From contig NZ_JARRSA010000013.1 in NCBI RefSeq assembly GCF_029624655.1, forward strand, positions 1 to 64,000: a DNA stretch of 64,000 nt, written 5' to 3'. The DNA is from Roseicyclus salinarum (GTDB lineage Bacteria > Pseudomonadota > Alphaproteobacteria > Rhodobacterales > Rhodobacteraceae). Both the position numbers and the translations under genes were made by a program. This document shows, one piece after another, positions 45,494 through 57,277 of the stretch (within the stretch, counting starts at the first letter, position 1; every line of letters begins with the position of its first letter). A model generated the notes under the pieces. The model was not told the origin of the DNA. It made no database searches and worked only from the letters and a program-made list of their open reading frames with translations.

Positions 45494-46758
45494 CCTGTGG
45501 ACGCCGCCCGCCGGTCGAGCATGTCCTGCGTGATCAGCGTGACGCCGCCCTCGGTCACGCGGAACCACCGCGCGTCCTCGACGGGGTCTTCGCCCACGAC
45601 GAGGCCCTCGGGGATGTGCACGCCGCGGTCGATCACCACCTTCGTCAGCCGCGCATGGCGCGCGATGTTGGCGTAAGGCAGCACGACCGCCTGATCGAGC
45701 GTGGCGAAACTGTTGGTGTGAACCATCGTGAACAGGAGCGACTGGCGGATCTCGGTGCCCGAGACGATGCAGCCGCCCGACACCAGCGAACTGACCGCCG
45801 AGCCGCGCCGGTTCTTCTCGTCGTGGATGAACTTCGCTGGCGGCACGGATTCGGAATAGGTCCAGATCGGCCAGTCCTTGTCCCAAAGGTCCAGCTCTGG
45901 CGCGAAGTTCGTCAGGTCGATATTGGCCTTCCAGAAGGCGTCGACCGTGCCGACGTCGCGCCAGTAGGCCGTGGCCTCCGGCCCGTTGCGCACGCAGCTG
46001 TCGGTGAAGCGGTGCGCCATCGCCTTCCCGTTCTTCACGATGTCGGGGATGATGTCCTTGCCGAAATCGTGGCTGGAGTTCGGATCGCCGGCATCGCGGA
46101 TCAGCAGGTCGCGCAGGAAGGGCCACGAAAAGACGTAGATGCCCATCGAGGCGAGCGCCACGGTGGGGTCGTCGGGCGTTCCCGGCGGATCGTCCGGCTT
46201 TTCGAGGAAACTGGTGATCCGGTCCCTGCCATCGACCGCCATGACCCCGAAGGCCGACGCTTCCTCGCGCGGGACCGTCAGGCAGCCCACGGTGACGTCC
46301 GCGCCGCTTTCGGCGTGCTGGCGGATCATGTGTTCGTAATCCATCTTGTAGACGTGGTCGCCCGCAAGGATCAGGACGTAATCGACCTGGTAGCTGTCCA
46401 CGATGTCGATGTTCTGGGTCACCGCGTCGGCGGTGCCGAGATACCACTGGTGCTCGTCGACGCGCTGGCTCGCGGGCAGGATGTCGAGATATTCGTTGCG
46501 CTCGGCGCGAAAGAAGTTCCAGCCGCGCTGGCAATGGCGGATCAGCGAATGCGCCTTGTATTGCGTTGCGACCGCCATCTTTCGGATGCCCGAGTTCAGC
46601 GCGTTGGACAACGCGAAGTCGATGATCCGCGTCTTGCCGCCGAAATAGACCGCGGGTTTCGCGCGCCGGTCCGTGAGTTCCTTCAGCCTGCTGCCCCGCC
46701 CGCCGGCGAGCACGAAGGCCATCGAATTGCGCGTGAGCTTCGATGAACTGTCGACCAT
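45490..46758 (-). CDS. glgC: Glucose-1-phosphate adenylyltransferase GlgC
   Basis: A 422-residue ADP-glucose pyrophosphorylase, the committed step of bacterial glycogen synthesis. The N-terminal nucleotidyltransferase domain has [31 protein letters not shown] near residue 17, WYLGTADAV and FLEKPDDPP; a C-terminal beta-helix follows. In the family, fructose-6-phosphate or fructose-1,6-bisphosphate activates the enzyme, which links it to glycolytic flux. I chose the ATG at 46758 with GGGGAGAG upstream. The long in-frame region before it has no good start. Confidence 0.96.
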   Translation of the reverse strand: MVDSSSKLTRNSMAFVLAGGRGSRLKELTDRRAKPAVYFGGKTRIIDFALSNALNSGIRKMAVATQYKAHSLIRHCQRGWNFFRAERNEYLDILPASQRVDEHQWYLGTADAVTQNIDIVDSYQVDYVLILAGDHVYKMDYEHMIRQHAESGADVTVGCLTVPREEASAFGVMAVDGRDRITSFLEKPDDPPGTPDDPTVALASMGIYVFSWPFLRDLLIRDAGDPNSSHDFGKDIIPDIVKNGKAMAHRFTDSCVRNGPEATAYWRDVGTVDAFWKANIDLTNFAPELDLWDKDWPIWTYSESVPPAKFIHDEKNRRGSAVSSLVSGGCIVSGTEIRQSLLFTMVHTNSFATLDQAVVLPYANIARHARLTKVVIDRGVHIPEGLVVGEDPVEDARWFRVTEGGVTLITQDMLDRRAASTG

Positions 46759-46890
46759 GGGCTCTCTCCCCCCCTGTTCCCTTTCGGTGCCGGGGTCGCG
46801 CTCTGCGGCGCGATCCCCGGCGGCATGGGAGAAGCCTAGGCGATCCGGCCCCGAGTGCAACAGCCGCGGGGCCCGGAGGCGTCGATTGCC

Positions 46891-49269
46891 TCAGACGAGG
46901 GGCGACGCGCCCCAGATGTCGGCAAGATAGCCGCGGATCGTGCGATCCGACGAGAACCAGCCCGACCGCACCGTGTTGAGCGCAGCCATCCGCGTCCAGC
47001 CCTCGGTGTCGCGGTAGGCCGCGTCAACCTCGCGCTGCGCGCGCCAGTAGTCGGTGAAATCCGAGGCGACGAGGAAGTAGTCGTGCCCCGAGATGTTCTC
47101 GACGACATGGGCGTAGCGGTCAGGCTCGTCCGGCGAGAAGACGCCCTCGCGCACGGCCCCGATCGCTGCGGCGAGGCGCGGGTCGGCCTCGATCGCCTTG
47201 CGCGCGTGACCCTCGATCATGCGCCGCTCCACCACCTCGGCCGCCGTCATGCCGAACAGAAAGAAGTTCTCGGCCCCGACATGATCGCGGATTTCGACGT
47301 TGGCGCCGTCGAGCGTGCCGATCGTCGGCGCGCCGTTGAGGGCGAACTTCATGTTCCCGGTGCCCGAAGCCTCCTTGCCGGCCGTCGAGATCTGTTCCGA
47401 GAGGTCGGAGGCCGGGATCAGCCGCTCGGCCAGCGTGACGTTGTAGTTGGGCAGGAACACCACCTTCAGCTTGTCGCTGGTCAGCGGATCGGCGTTCACG
47501 ACCGCGGCCACGTCGTTGATCAGCCGGATGATGTCCTTGGCGAAGAAGTAGCCCGGCGCGGCCTTGCCCGCGAAGATCTTGACGCGCGGGGTCCAGTCGC
47601 CGTCGGGATTGGCGCGGATCGCCTGCCACAGCGCGATGGCCTCGAGGATGTTGAGGTGCTGGCGCTTGTATTCGTGCAGGCGCTTGATCTGGACGTCGAA
47701 CATCATCTTGGGATCGAGGGCGATGCCGTGCTCGGCCTTGATCCAGGCGGCCAGCCCGGCCTTGTTGGCGGTCTTGGCCCCGGCATAGGCGTCGAGGAAG
47801 GTCGGATCGTCGATGTGGCTTTCGAGTTCGGACAGCTTCTCGAGATCGCCCACCCAGTCCTCGCCGATGCGCTCGGTGATAAGGCCCGCAAGCCGCGGGT
47901 TCGATGACAAGAGCCAGCGGCGCGGCGTCACGCCGTTGGTCTCGCTGACGATGCGGTCGGGGTGCAGGCGGTTCAGTTCGTCGAACACGGTCGTCTTCAT
48001 CAGCTCGGTGTGCAGCGCGGAGACGCCGTTGACCTTGTGGGCCATCACGAAGCTGAGCTCGCCCATGTTGACGGTGCCCTCGGCATGGAGCCGCACCGAG
48101 CTGCCGGGATGCGCGTCGCGGTGGCCCTGGTCGATCCGGTCGATGATCTCGAGGTGCCGCGGCAGGAGGCGGCCGAACAGCCCCTCCGACCACTTCTCGA
48201 GGGCCTCGGGCAGAAGCGTGTGGTTGGTGTAGGCGAGCGTGTTGCGCGCAAGCTCCACCGCCTCCTCGAAGGGGACGCCGCGCGCGTCGTGCAAAAGCCG
48301 CACCAGTTCGGGTCCCGCGATGGCGGGATGGGTGTCGTTGAGCTGGATCGCGACCTTCGAGGGCAGCCGGCGCAGGTCGCCATGCTCCTGGTCGAACCGG
48401 CGCAGGATGTCCTGCAGCGAGGCCGCGGTGAAGAAGAACTCCTGCTTCAGCCGCAGCTCCTTGCCGATTTCGGTATCGTCGTTGGGATAGAGCACCCGGC
48501 TGATCGTGCGCGCCGTCTCCTCGGGGGCGGCGGCGGCGACGAACTCGCCACGGTTGAACCTGTCGAGGTCGAAGCCCGCAACCGAGCGCGCCGACCACAG
48601 GCGCAGCGTGTTCGCCCAGACGCCGTTCCAGCCCACGACCGGCGTATCGTAGCCCGCTGCGATCACGGCCTCGGCCGGTTCCCAAGCGCCGTTGCTGACA
48701 GACCCGCCGAACCCGATCCGGTAGCTCGTCTCGGGGCGCTCGAATTCCCAGGCGTGGGGGTCGTTCAGCCATGTCTCCGGCAGTTCCACCTGCCGGCCTC
48801 CGATGATGCGCTGCTGGAACAGGCCGTGCTCGTAGCGGATGCCGTAGCCATGGGCCGGAACGCCAAGGCTCGACATCGACTCCAGGAAGCAGGCCGCCAG
48901 ACGGCCGAGCCCGCCATTGCCGAGCGCGGCGTCGGGTTCGTCCGCGATGACCTTCATGGGGTCGCAGCCGAAGCTCGAAAGCGCCTCGCAGGCCGCGTCG
49001 AACATCCGCAGGTTCACGAGCCCGTCCTCAAGCAGACGGCCGATCAGGAATTCCATCGAGAGATAGTAGACCCGCTTGGCCCCGGCGGCCTTGGAGCGGC
49101 GGGTGGAATTGAACCAGACGTCCACGATCCGGTCACGCAGCGCATGGGACAGCGCCATGCGCCAGTCGAACCGCGTGGCGTGGTCGGCATCCTTGCCGAC
49201 CGTGTAGTTCAGGTGATGCAGGATCGCCGACTGCATGTCCTGAACGCCGTTGTGGATACTGTCGTGCAT
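46891..49269 (-). CDS. glgP: Glycogen/starch/alpha-glucan phosphorylase GlgP
   Basis: A 792-residue phosphorylase, which releases glucose-1-phosphate from glycogen ends. The pyridoxal-phosphate lysine is in EASGTGNMKFALNGAPTIG near residue 640; other blocks are VYYLSMEFLIGRLLEDGL, GNGGLGRLAACFLES and YEHGLFQQ. It begins the minus-strand glg group; the 132-base gap before glgC may hold a separate glgC promoter. The upstream 200 bases to the tRNA gene show no gene. Confidence 0.96.
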   Translation of the reverse strand: MHDSIHNGVQDMQSAILHHLNYTVGKDADHATRFDWRMALSHALRDRIVDVWFNSTRRSKAAGAKRVYYLSMEFLIGRLLEDGLVNLRMFDAACEALSSFGCDPMKVIADEPDAALGNGGLGRLAACFLESMSSLGVPAHGYGIRYEHGLFQQRIIGGRQVELPETWLNDPHAWEFERPETSYRIGFGGSVSNGAWEPAEAVIAAGYDTPVVGWNGVWANTLRLWSARSVAGFDLDRFNRGEFVAAAAPEETARTISRVLYPNDDTEIGKELRLKQEFFFTAASLQDILRRFDQEHGDLRRLPSKVAIQLNDTHPAIAGPELVRLLHDARGVPFEEAVELARNTLAYTNHTLLPEALEKWSEGLFGRLLPRHLEIIDRIDQGHRDAHPGSSVRLHAEGTVNMGELSFVMAHKVNGVSALHTELMKTTVFDELNRLHPDRIVSETNGVTPRRWLLSSNPRLAGLITERIGEDWVGDLEKLSELESHIDDPTFLDAYAGAKTANKAGLAAWIKAEHGIALDPKMMFDVQIKRLHEYKRQHLNILEAIALWQAIRANPDGDWTPRVKIFAGKAAPGYFFAKDIIRLINDVAAVVNADPLTSDKLKVVFLPNYNVTLAERLIPASDLSEQISTAGKEASGTGNMKFALNGAPTIGTLDGANVEIRDHVGAENFFLFGMTAAEVVERRMIEGHARKAIEADPRLAAAIGAVREGVFSPDEPDRYAHVVENISGHDYFLVASDFTDYWRAQREVDAAYRDTEGWTRMAALNTVRSGWFSSDRTIRGYLADIWGASPLV

Positions 49270-49476
49270 TTTACGCTGCCTCGGAATGGTGGTCGTATGC
49301 GTCCGCGAACGTTCTGGGTCACAGCTTGCCGCGTTTCAAGCGGGCTGGAGGTTTCCGTTCCTCAGTTCGTCAGATGCGCAACGCTCGTGCTTGCGGAATG
49401 GGCGGATGCCCGTTTGATGCTTCCAATGTGCCTTTTCACACCGCACTACGGCCAAATCTCGGCAAGAACAGGGATT

Positions 49477-49553
<77 letters not shown>

Positions 49554-49599
49554 TTCGGAGCCGGGATATATGTGAAAGGCCAGGGTCCTGCAATCGGTT

Positions 49600-50613
49600 T
49601 CAGGCCGGTTTCCTGGCCACGGCGAGCTTGGTCATGCGGGGAATCATCTCGTCGATCCCGACCTCGTCGAAGCCCGCGCCGCGCAGCTCGTCCACCAGCG
49701 TCGCGGCATCGAGCGAGCGCGCCTCGGGCGTGAAGGCCGTGTGCTGCAACTGCCAGAGTGCCGCAAGGCGCGGCCCGGTGCGGTCGGGATCGACGACGAA
49801 ATCGTGCACCAGAAGCCGCCCTCCGGGCGCGAGGTGGTCCCACGCGCGCCGCATCAGGCCCGGATGCGCCTCGCCCGGCACGCCCGAGAACAGGTAGGAC
49901 ATCAGGATCAGGTCCTGAGCCTCGGGCCACTCGGCCTCCAGCGCGTTGCCCTCGACATAGGAAATGCGGTCAGACAGGCCCGCCGCCTCGACATGGCTGC
50001 GCCCCAGCGCGGCCACGTTGGGGAAATCCACGATCGTGGCGCGCAGACCCGGAGCGGCGCCGCACAGCGTGATGGCGAAGGCGCCCGTGCCGCCGCCGAC
50101 GTCGAGCATCGTCCGCACGCCCGACAGGTCGATCGACTTGGCAAGCTGCCGCGCGGGCCCCAGAGATCCCGCATGCTGGCTTTCGGAATAGATCCGCGCC
50201 TGCTCGGGATCGGAGAACCACTCGGCATAGGAGCCGGTCGCGTCCTCGGGAAGCCGCCCCGTCAGGGCGGGCTCGATCTGGTCGAGAAGGCCATACATCT
50301 GCCGCCCGACCTGAAGCCTCAGGTAGTCGCCGAAGTCGTATTTCGCGCCCGTCACGAGGAAGGCGTCGGCGGCCGGCGAATTGGCGTAGCGGCCATCCGC
50401 GACGCTGACGAGGCCGAGCCCCGCAAGCGCCGTCAGAAGCGTCTCGGCGCGCGGCGTGTCGAGATCGGTGCGCGCGGCGAGGTCATCCGCGCTCATCGGT
50501 CCCTTCGAGAGGTGGCTGAACACACCCTGCTCCAGCGCCGCGAAAAGTGCCTTCGAGCCCATGAAGCCGAACGCGATATCCGAGATCTGATCCGCCGTGG
50601 TAAGTGCGCCCAT
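49600..50613 (-). CDS. SAM-dependent O-methyltransferase-type protein
   Basis: A 337-residue methyltransferase of the class with an N-terminal dimerisation winged-helix domain (residues 1-90) and a C-terminal Rossmann SAM domain. Motif I is TMLDVGGGTGAFA near residue 168, followed by the acidic TIVDFPNV and the LLVHDFVVDPD region. This architecture matches plant-type/acetylserotonin O-methyltransferases and bacterial relatives such as CrtF, but the substrate cannot be read. GGGAGGAACG precedes the ATG at 50613. Five TGTCG-type elements lie in its upstream region. Confidence 0.85.
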   Translation of the reverse strand: MGALTTADQISDIAFGFMGSKALFAALEQGVFSHLSKGPMSADDLAARTDLDTPRAETLLTALAGLGLVSVADGRYANSPAADAFLVTGAKYDFGDYLRLQVGRQMYGLLDQIEPALTGRLPEDATGSYAEWFSDPEQARIYSESQHAGSLGPARQLAKSIDLSGVRTMLDVGGGTGAFAITLCGAAPGLRATIVDFPNVAALGRSHVEAAGLSDRISYVEGNALEAEWPEAQDLILMSYLFSGVPGEAHPGLMRRAWDHLAPGGRLLVHDFVVDPDRTGPRLAALWQLQHTAFTPEARSLDAATLVDELRGAGFDEVGIDEMIPRMTKLAVARKPA

Positions 50614-50636
50614 TCGTTCCTCCCGCTCGCCGCAGG

Positions 50637-50716
50637 TGTCGCGGCTGTCGCAACGGCGGATAGCAAGATGGGAGGAAATGTTCCAGATGCGACATGGGAA
50701 TGTCGAAAACGCGACA
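50637..50716. promoter_or_regulatory. Cluster of TGTCGC/GCGACA elements before the methyltransferase
   Basis: TGTCGC occurs at 50637 and 50646 (direct repeat, 9-base period), and GCGACA at 50689 and 50711 (22 bases apart). TGTCGA lies at 50701, and CGACAT-GGGA-ATGTCG (50690-50705) is an inverted repeat. They fill the upstream region of the methyltransferase and could be binding sites of a dimeric regulator. The regulator is unknown. Confidence 0.4.
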
Positions 50717-50746
50717 GGCGGCTGACCGGAAATGCGGCGCCCCGGC

Positions 50747-50777
50747 GCGGCCCTGCCGAATCCGGAGGCAGGACCGC
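50747..50777 (-). terminator. Hairpin at the end of the suf operon
   Basis: GCGG-C-CCTGCC (50747-50757) pairs with GGCAGG-A-CCGC (50767-50777), one mismatch, just past the sufS stop. It has almost no T-run, so Rho-independent action is uncertain. Confidence 0.45.
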
Positions 50778-50792
50778 GCGTTCAGCGTCCGG

Positions 50793-52013
50793 TCAGACGA
50801 ACAGCTCGTGGCACAGCTCGAGCGCGTCGATCAGCGCGTCCACCTCGGCCTCGGTGTTGTACATCCCGAAACTCGCGCGGCAGGTCGCGTTCACGCCCAT
50901 GTGCTCCATCAGCGGCTGGGCGCAATGATGCCCCGCGCGCACCGCCACGCCCTTCTTGTCGAGCACGGTCGAGATGTCGTGCGCATGGGCGGCCCCTTCC
51001 ATCGTGAACGAGAAGATCGCGCCCTTCTTCGCCGAATTGCCCTGCACCGACAGCCAGTTGAGCCCCGAAAGCCGCGTGCGGGCGTAGTCCGTCAGCCGCC
51101 GCTCATGGGCGGCGATGTTCTCCATGCCCACGCCGGTCATGTAGTCGAGCGCGACGCCGAGGCCGATCTGCTGGACGATGCCGGGCGTGCCCGCCTCGAA
51201 CTTCATCGGCGGGTCGTTCCACGTGATCACGTCGCGGTGGACGTCGCGGATCATGTCGCCGCCACCCATGAAGGGACGCATCTCGGCCATGCGGTCGTGC
51301 CGGATATGGATCGCGCCGGACCCCGAGGGCCCGTAAAGCTTGTGGCCCGTGATCGCGTAGAAATCGGCGCCGAGCGCCTCGAGATCGAGCGGCATGTGCA
51401 CCGCCGCCTGGCTGCCGTCGACCAGCACCGGCACGCCGCGCGCATGCGCCCCGTCGACCACGGCCTTCACGTCGAAGACCGTGCCCAGAACGTTCGACAT
51501 GTGCGCCATCGCGACCAATTTCGTGCGCGGGCCGATCGCGTCGATCACGGCCTGCGGATCGAGATCGCCGTTCGCGTCGACGTCCACCCACTTCAGGACG
51601 ACGCCCTGCCGTTCGCGCAGGAAGTGCCAGGGCACGATGTTGGCGTGATGCTCGGCGATGGTCAGCACGATCTCGTCGCCCGCCTCCATCTGGGGCATGG
51701 CCCAGCCGTAGGCGACGAGGTTGATGGCTTCTGTGGTTCCGCTGGTGAACACGATCTCGCGCTCGTCGGCCACGCCGAGAAAGCGCGCGATCTTGCCGCG
51801 TACGGCCTCGTAATTCTCGGTCGCGAGGTTCGACAGGTAATGCAGGCCGCGATGAACGTTGGCGTATTCCATCGAATAGGCCTGCGTGATCGCGTCGATG
51901 ACGACCTTGGGCTTCTGCGCCGAGGCGCCGTTGTCGAGATAGACCAGCGGCTTGCCGTTCACCTCCCGCGAGAGGATCGGAAAGTCCGCGCGGATCGCGT
52001 CGATGTCGTACAT
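50793..52013 (-). CDS. sufS: SufS-type cysteine desulfurase
   Basis: A 406-residue class V PLP enzyme of the SufS (group II) family, which takes sulfur from cysteine for Fe-S assembly by the SufBCD scaffold. The PLP lysine is in FYAITGHKLYGPSGSG, the PLP histidine in LTIAEHHANIVPW, and the sulfur-accepting residue is Cys364 in RAGHHCAQPLM. GAAGGAG precedes the ATG at 52013. It closes the suf operon. No sufE is visible in this window. Confidence 0.95.
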   Translation of the reverse strand: MYDIDAIRADFPILSREVNGKPLVYLDNGASAQKPKVVIDAITQAYSMEYANVHRGLHYLSNLATENYEAVRGKIARFLGVADEREIVFTSGTTEAINLVAYGWAMPQMEAGDEIVLTIAEHHANIVPWHFLRERQGVVLKWVDVDANGDLDPQAVIDAIGPRTKLVAMAHMSNVLGTVFDVKAVVDGAHARGVPVLVDGSQAAVHMPLDLEALGADFYAITGHKLYGPSGSGAIHIRHDRMAEMRPFMGGGDMIRDVHRDVITWNDPPMKFEAGTPGIVQQIGLGVALDYMTGVGMENIAAHERRLTDYARTRLSGLNWLSVQGNSAKKGAIFSFTMEGAAHAHDISTVLDKKGVAVRAGHHCAQPLMEHMGVNATCRASFGMYNTEAEVDALIDALELCHELFV

Positions 52014-52066
52014 GAGAACTCCTTCGCCCGCTCGCGGGGTCGGATGAAACTTGGTTGCGGCGCCGG

Positions 52067-52666
52067 TCACGCCGTGGGCACCGCGACGCCGAGCGACGCC
52101 AGCACCATGCTGAGGAAGACGAGAAGGCCGAAGCCCGCAAGCAGCGTGACCACGAAGACGAGGCCGAGCGACGTGAAGCCGTGCAGCACGGCGATGAAGT
52201 TCACCAGCAGCCAGAAGAACAGCCCGATCGCCAGGATCGTCACGAGGCCCGCGACGGGCGGCACGATCACGATGGCCACGATCTGCACCACCTGCACACA
52301 GATGAAGATGAACTGCAGCCAGATTACCAGTAGCGCCGCCTCCTCGAGGCTGCCGGTCCCGCCGAAGAAGCGCCCGATATGGTGGATCGCGTGGATCATC
52401 AGGAACAGGAACCCCGCCTGCACCAGCCCCAGCGCCAGGGGGGACTGCACGAAGGGGCCGGTCATCGGGCCATCCGCGGGCATGGTCGTGAGAAGCGCCA
52501 CGATCTCGCCCATCATCATCGACGTGACGACGACGAGCGCGAACATGAGCCACAGGGCCTGCCGCTGGGGCGCGAAGCTCAGCACCGTCGTCGCCCCCTC
52601 CCGCGGGTTCGCGACAGTGTCGCGGGCCAGCCGCAGAAGGTGCCGCAATGTGCCGATGTCCGTCAT
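52067..52666 (-). CDS. Yip1-domain membrane protein (first of a pair)
   Basis: A 199-residue protein with about five membrane helices and no signal peptide, in the Yip1-like group of small bacterial membrane proteins of unknown function. Hydrophobic blocks include LWLMFALVVVTSMMMG and VVQIVAIVIVPPVAGLVTILAIGLFFWLLVNF. Its start overlaps the stop of the second Yip1-type gene by four bases, and both sit inside the suf operon. A link to Fe-S assembly is positional only. Confidence 0.75.
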   Translation of the reverse strand: MTDIGTLRHLLRLARDTVANPREGATTVLSFAPQRQALWLMFALVVVTSMMMGEIVALLTTMPADGPMTGPFVQSPLALGLVQAGFLFLMIHAIHHIGRFFGGTGSLEEAALLVIWLQFIFICVQVVQIVAIVIVPPVAGLVTILAIGLFFWLLVNFIAVLHGFTSLGLVFVVTLLAGFGLLVFLSMVLASLGVAVPTA

Positions 52667-53172
52667 GCCGCTGCCTCCGCCTCGGGGCCGCGTTCGGCCT
52701 CCCGCAGACAGATGGCCCAGATCGACAGAAAGGCCAAGAGCAGCAGCGCGCCGACCCCGCTTTGCGCGGGTCCCGGCCCGATGAAGCCTGACACGAGGCC
52801 GTGCAGCATCCACGCCGGCGACGAAGCCAGCATCGCCCAGAACAGCGCCAGCCGGGCCGAATACCAGCTGCCGCGACCGCGGAAGATCATGGCCACGACG
52901 TGGCTGATCCCTGCGAGGATGTAGGCCATCAGCGGCCATATCATCAGCATGGCGAAGAAGGTGATGGCAAGGCGCGCGTCGAGGGGTGCTGCGCCCTCGC
53001 CGGCGAGGTAGGCTTCGCGGCTGATGCGCGGCCATTGCGCCACGAAGATCACGAGGCACGCCCCGATCAGGATGGCGAGCGCGCGATCCTCGCGCTTGCC
53101 TTGCGACAGGAGCCTGCGCATGACCTGTCGTGGCCGGCGCCACGTCGCCACGATATCACGCGACACGCTCAT
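52663..53172 (-). CDS. Yip1-domain membrane protein (second of a pair)
   Basis: A 169-residue membrane protein with about four helices after a basic N-terminus (ATWRRPRQVMRRLLSQGKRED). It resembles the Yip1-like neighbour in size and helix pattern. It begins four bases after the sufD stop and overlaps the next gene, so it is translated as part of the operon. The product is presumably in the inner membrane. No catalytic motif is visible. Confidence 0.75.
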   Translation of the reverse strand: MSVSRDIVATWRRPRQVMRRLLSQGKREDRALAILIGACLVIFVAQWPRISREAYLAGEGAAPLDARLAITFFAMLMIWPLMAYILAGISHVVAMIFRGRGSWYSARLALFWAMLASSPAWMLHGLVSGFIGPGPAQSGVGALLLLAFLSIWAICLREAERGPEAEAAA

Positions 53173-53176
53173 CCGG

Positions 53177-54492
53177 TCACGCCTGACGGCGCCGCATCAG
53201 CCATTGCTCGAGGCGCTCGCGGATGTCCTCGCGCAGGCGCTCGTCGTCGATCTCCTCGATGGTCTCGGCGAGGAACGCGAGGATCAGGAGGTCGGTCGCC
53301 TCGGCCACGGGCACGCCGCGCGAACGCAGGTAGTAAAGCGCCGTCTCGTCAATTGCGCCGGTGGTCGAGCCGTGTGAGCACTGCACGTCGTCGGCGTAGA
53401 TCTCGAGTTCGGGCTTGGCCTGGAACGAGGAATCCTCGTCAAGGAGAAGCGCCTGGCTGATCTGGTAGCCGTCGGTCTTCTGCGCGTCGGGCTTCACCAG
53501 GATCTTGCCCTGGAACACCCCCTCGGCCCCGTTGCGGAGCACCTTCTTGAAGACCTGCCGGCTTTCGCAGCGCTGTGCGTCATGGGTGATGAACACGGTG
53601 TCGTCGTGATGGAACGGCGCGCTCGCCGCGTCGCCCATTGCGGCGCCCGCGACATGCGCGATTGCATCATCGCCGGTGAATTCCACGACATGTTCGTTGC
53701 GCGTCAGCACGCCGTTCGCGGTCAGGGTGAACGACTTGTAGGTCGACCCCTCGCCGAGGCGCGCGAAGATGTGCGTGACCGCGCGACGCTCGTGGTCGCG
53801 GCCCTGCGCGCGCACATGGTGGAACGCCCCACCATCGGCCACGTCCACCTCCATGCACTTGTTGAAGCGCGCGGCGGCGGGTCCGCTCTCGAGCACGGTC
53901 ACGTCGGCCCCGGGCTCCACCCGGACGACGTGGTGCAGGATGGCGTCCGACGCCTCGTCGCCATGCAGGTAGACGAGGCTGATCGGCCTCGACGCCTTGC
54001 CCGTCGCCCGGATCACGATCCCGTCCGCCGCGAAGGCCGAGTTCAGGGCCGCAAGCGGGCGCGCGACGGGCGACTGGCCCCGCGTCTCGAGCGCGCCGTA
54101 GAGATCGCGCGCCCAGTGGATGTCCTTGGTCATGACGTCGGACAGCCGCTCGATCTCCACGCCGTCCAGCGACAGGTCGTCCGACTGCGCGGGGTCGAAA
54201 ACGCCGTCCACGAAGACGATCCGCAGCCGGTCGATCCCCGAGAAGATCGGTACCTCTTCCGCGCCCTCGAACAGCGCGGCGCGCGGCGTCGCCTCCTGCG
54301 TCAGGGTCGCGGGGTCGGTGAACTTCCAGTATTCGTCACGCCGGTTCGGAAGCCCGGCCTCGCGCAGCCGCCCCAGCGCCGAGGCGCGCGCCTCGGCGGC
54401 CCAGCCCGACTGCCCCTGCGGCGCCGAAAGCCCCGCGATCCGCGTCTCCGTCTGGTCGGCCCGCGCCTGTTTCTGTGCCGCCGACTGGGCCA

Positions 54493-54493
<1 letters not shown>
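53177..54493 (-). CDS. sufD: Fe-S cluster assembly protein SufD
   Basis: A 438-residue SufD, which with SufB and SufC forms the SufBC2D scaffold for new Fe-S clusters. The C-terminal beta-helix core includes CSHGSTTGAIDETALYYLRSRGVP, with the conserved SHG region near residue 365. The N-terminal 100 residues are a variable helical domain (LPNRRDEYWKFTD). The ATG at 54493 touches the sufC stop (TGATG). It is separated from sufB by sufC and a ybjQ gene. Confidence 0.94.
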
Positions 54494-55248
<755 letters not shown>

Positions 55249-55280
55249 TTCTCTTCCTCGTGTCATGTCCGTCGCGCGGC

Positions 55281-55592
55281 TCAGGCAAGCCGGACGGCAG
55301 TTCCGCTCGCCGAGACCATCAGCATGTTGTTGATGACCTCGTAATCCAGATCGACGCCCACGACCGCGTTGGCGCCAAGGGCTGTCGCGCGCTCCTCCAT
55401 CTCCGAAAGCGCGACGGTGCGCGCGCGGCCAAGCTCTTCCTCGTAGGCGCCCGAGCGGCCGCCGATGATGTCCGTGATCCCCGCGAAGAGATCGCGGAAG
55501 ACATTGGCGCCGAGGATCGCCTCGCCGACGACGATGCCGTGGTATTCGGCGATGCTGCGTCCCTCGACGGACGGAGTGGTGGTCACGATCAT
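55281..55592 (-). CDS. YbjQ family protein (UPF0145)
   Basis: A 103-residue YbjQ/UPF0145 protein, a small pentamer-forming family of unknown function. Typical segments are [41 protein letters not shown] and [15 protein letters not shown]. It is located between sufB and sufC on the same strand, so it is presumably co-expressed with Fe-S genes. No cysteine is present, so it is unlikely to bind a cluster itself. Confidence 0.88.
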   Translation of the reverse strand: MIVTTTPSVEGRSIAEYHGIVVGEAILGANVFRDLFAGITDIIGGRSGAYEEELGRARTVALSEMEERATALGANAVVGVDLDYEVINNMLMVSASGTAVRLA

Positions 55593-55623
55593 GTCGCTCT
55601 CCGCAATGGGGGCCGGGCGGGCC

Positions 55624-57144
<1,521 letters not shown>

Positions 57145-57277
57145 GTCTACCTCCACGGGCGGAGGGCGATTTGCCCCGAACCCATCTGACGCGGCGTTGC
57201 GGGCCGCTTCGTTTCCTGTCGGGTGACGCGCACCCGGTCCTGTCCAGCGGCGCGCCCGCGCCCGGACATGTCCGGGA

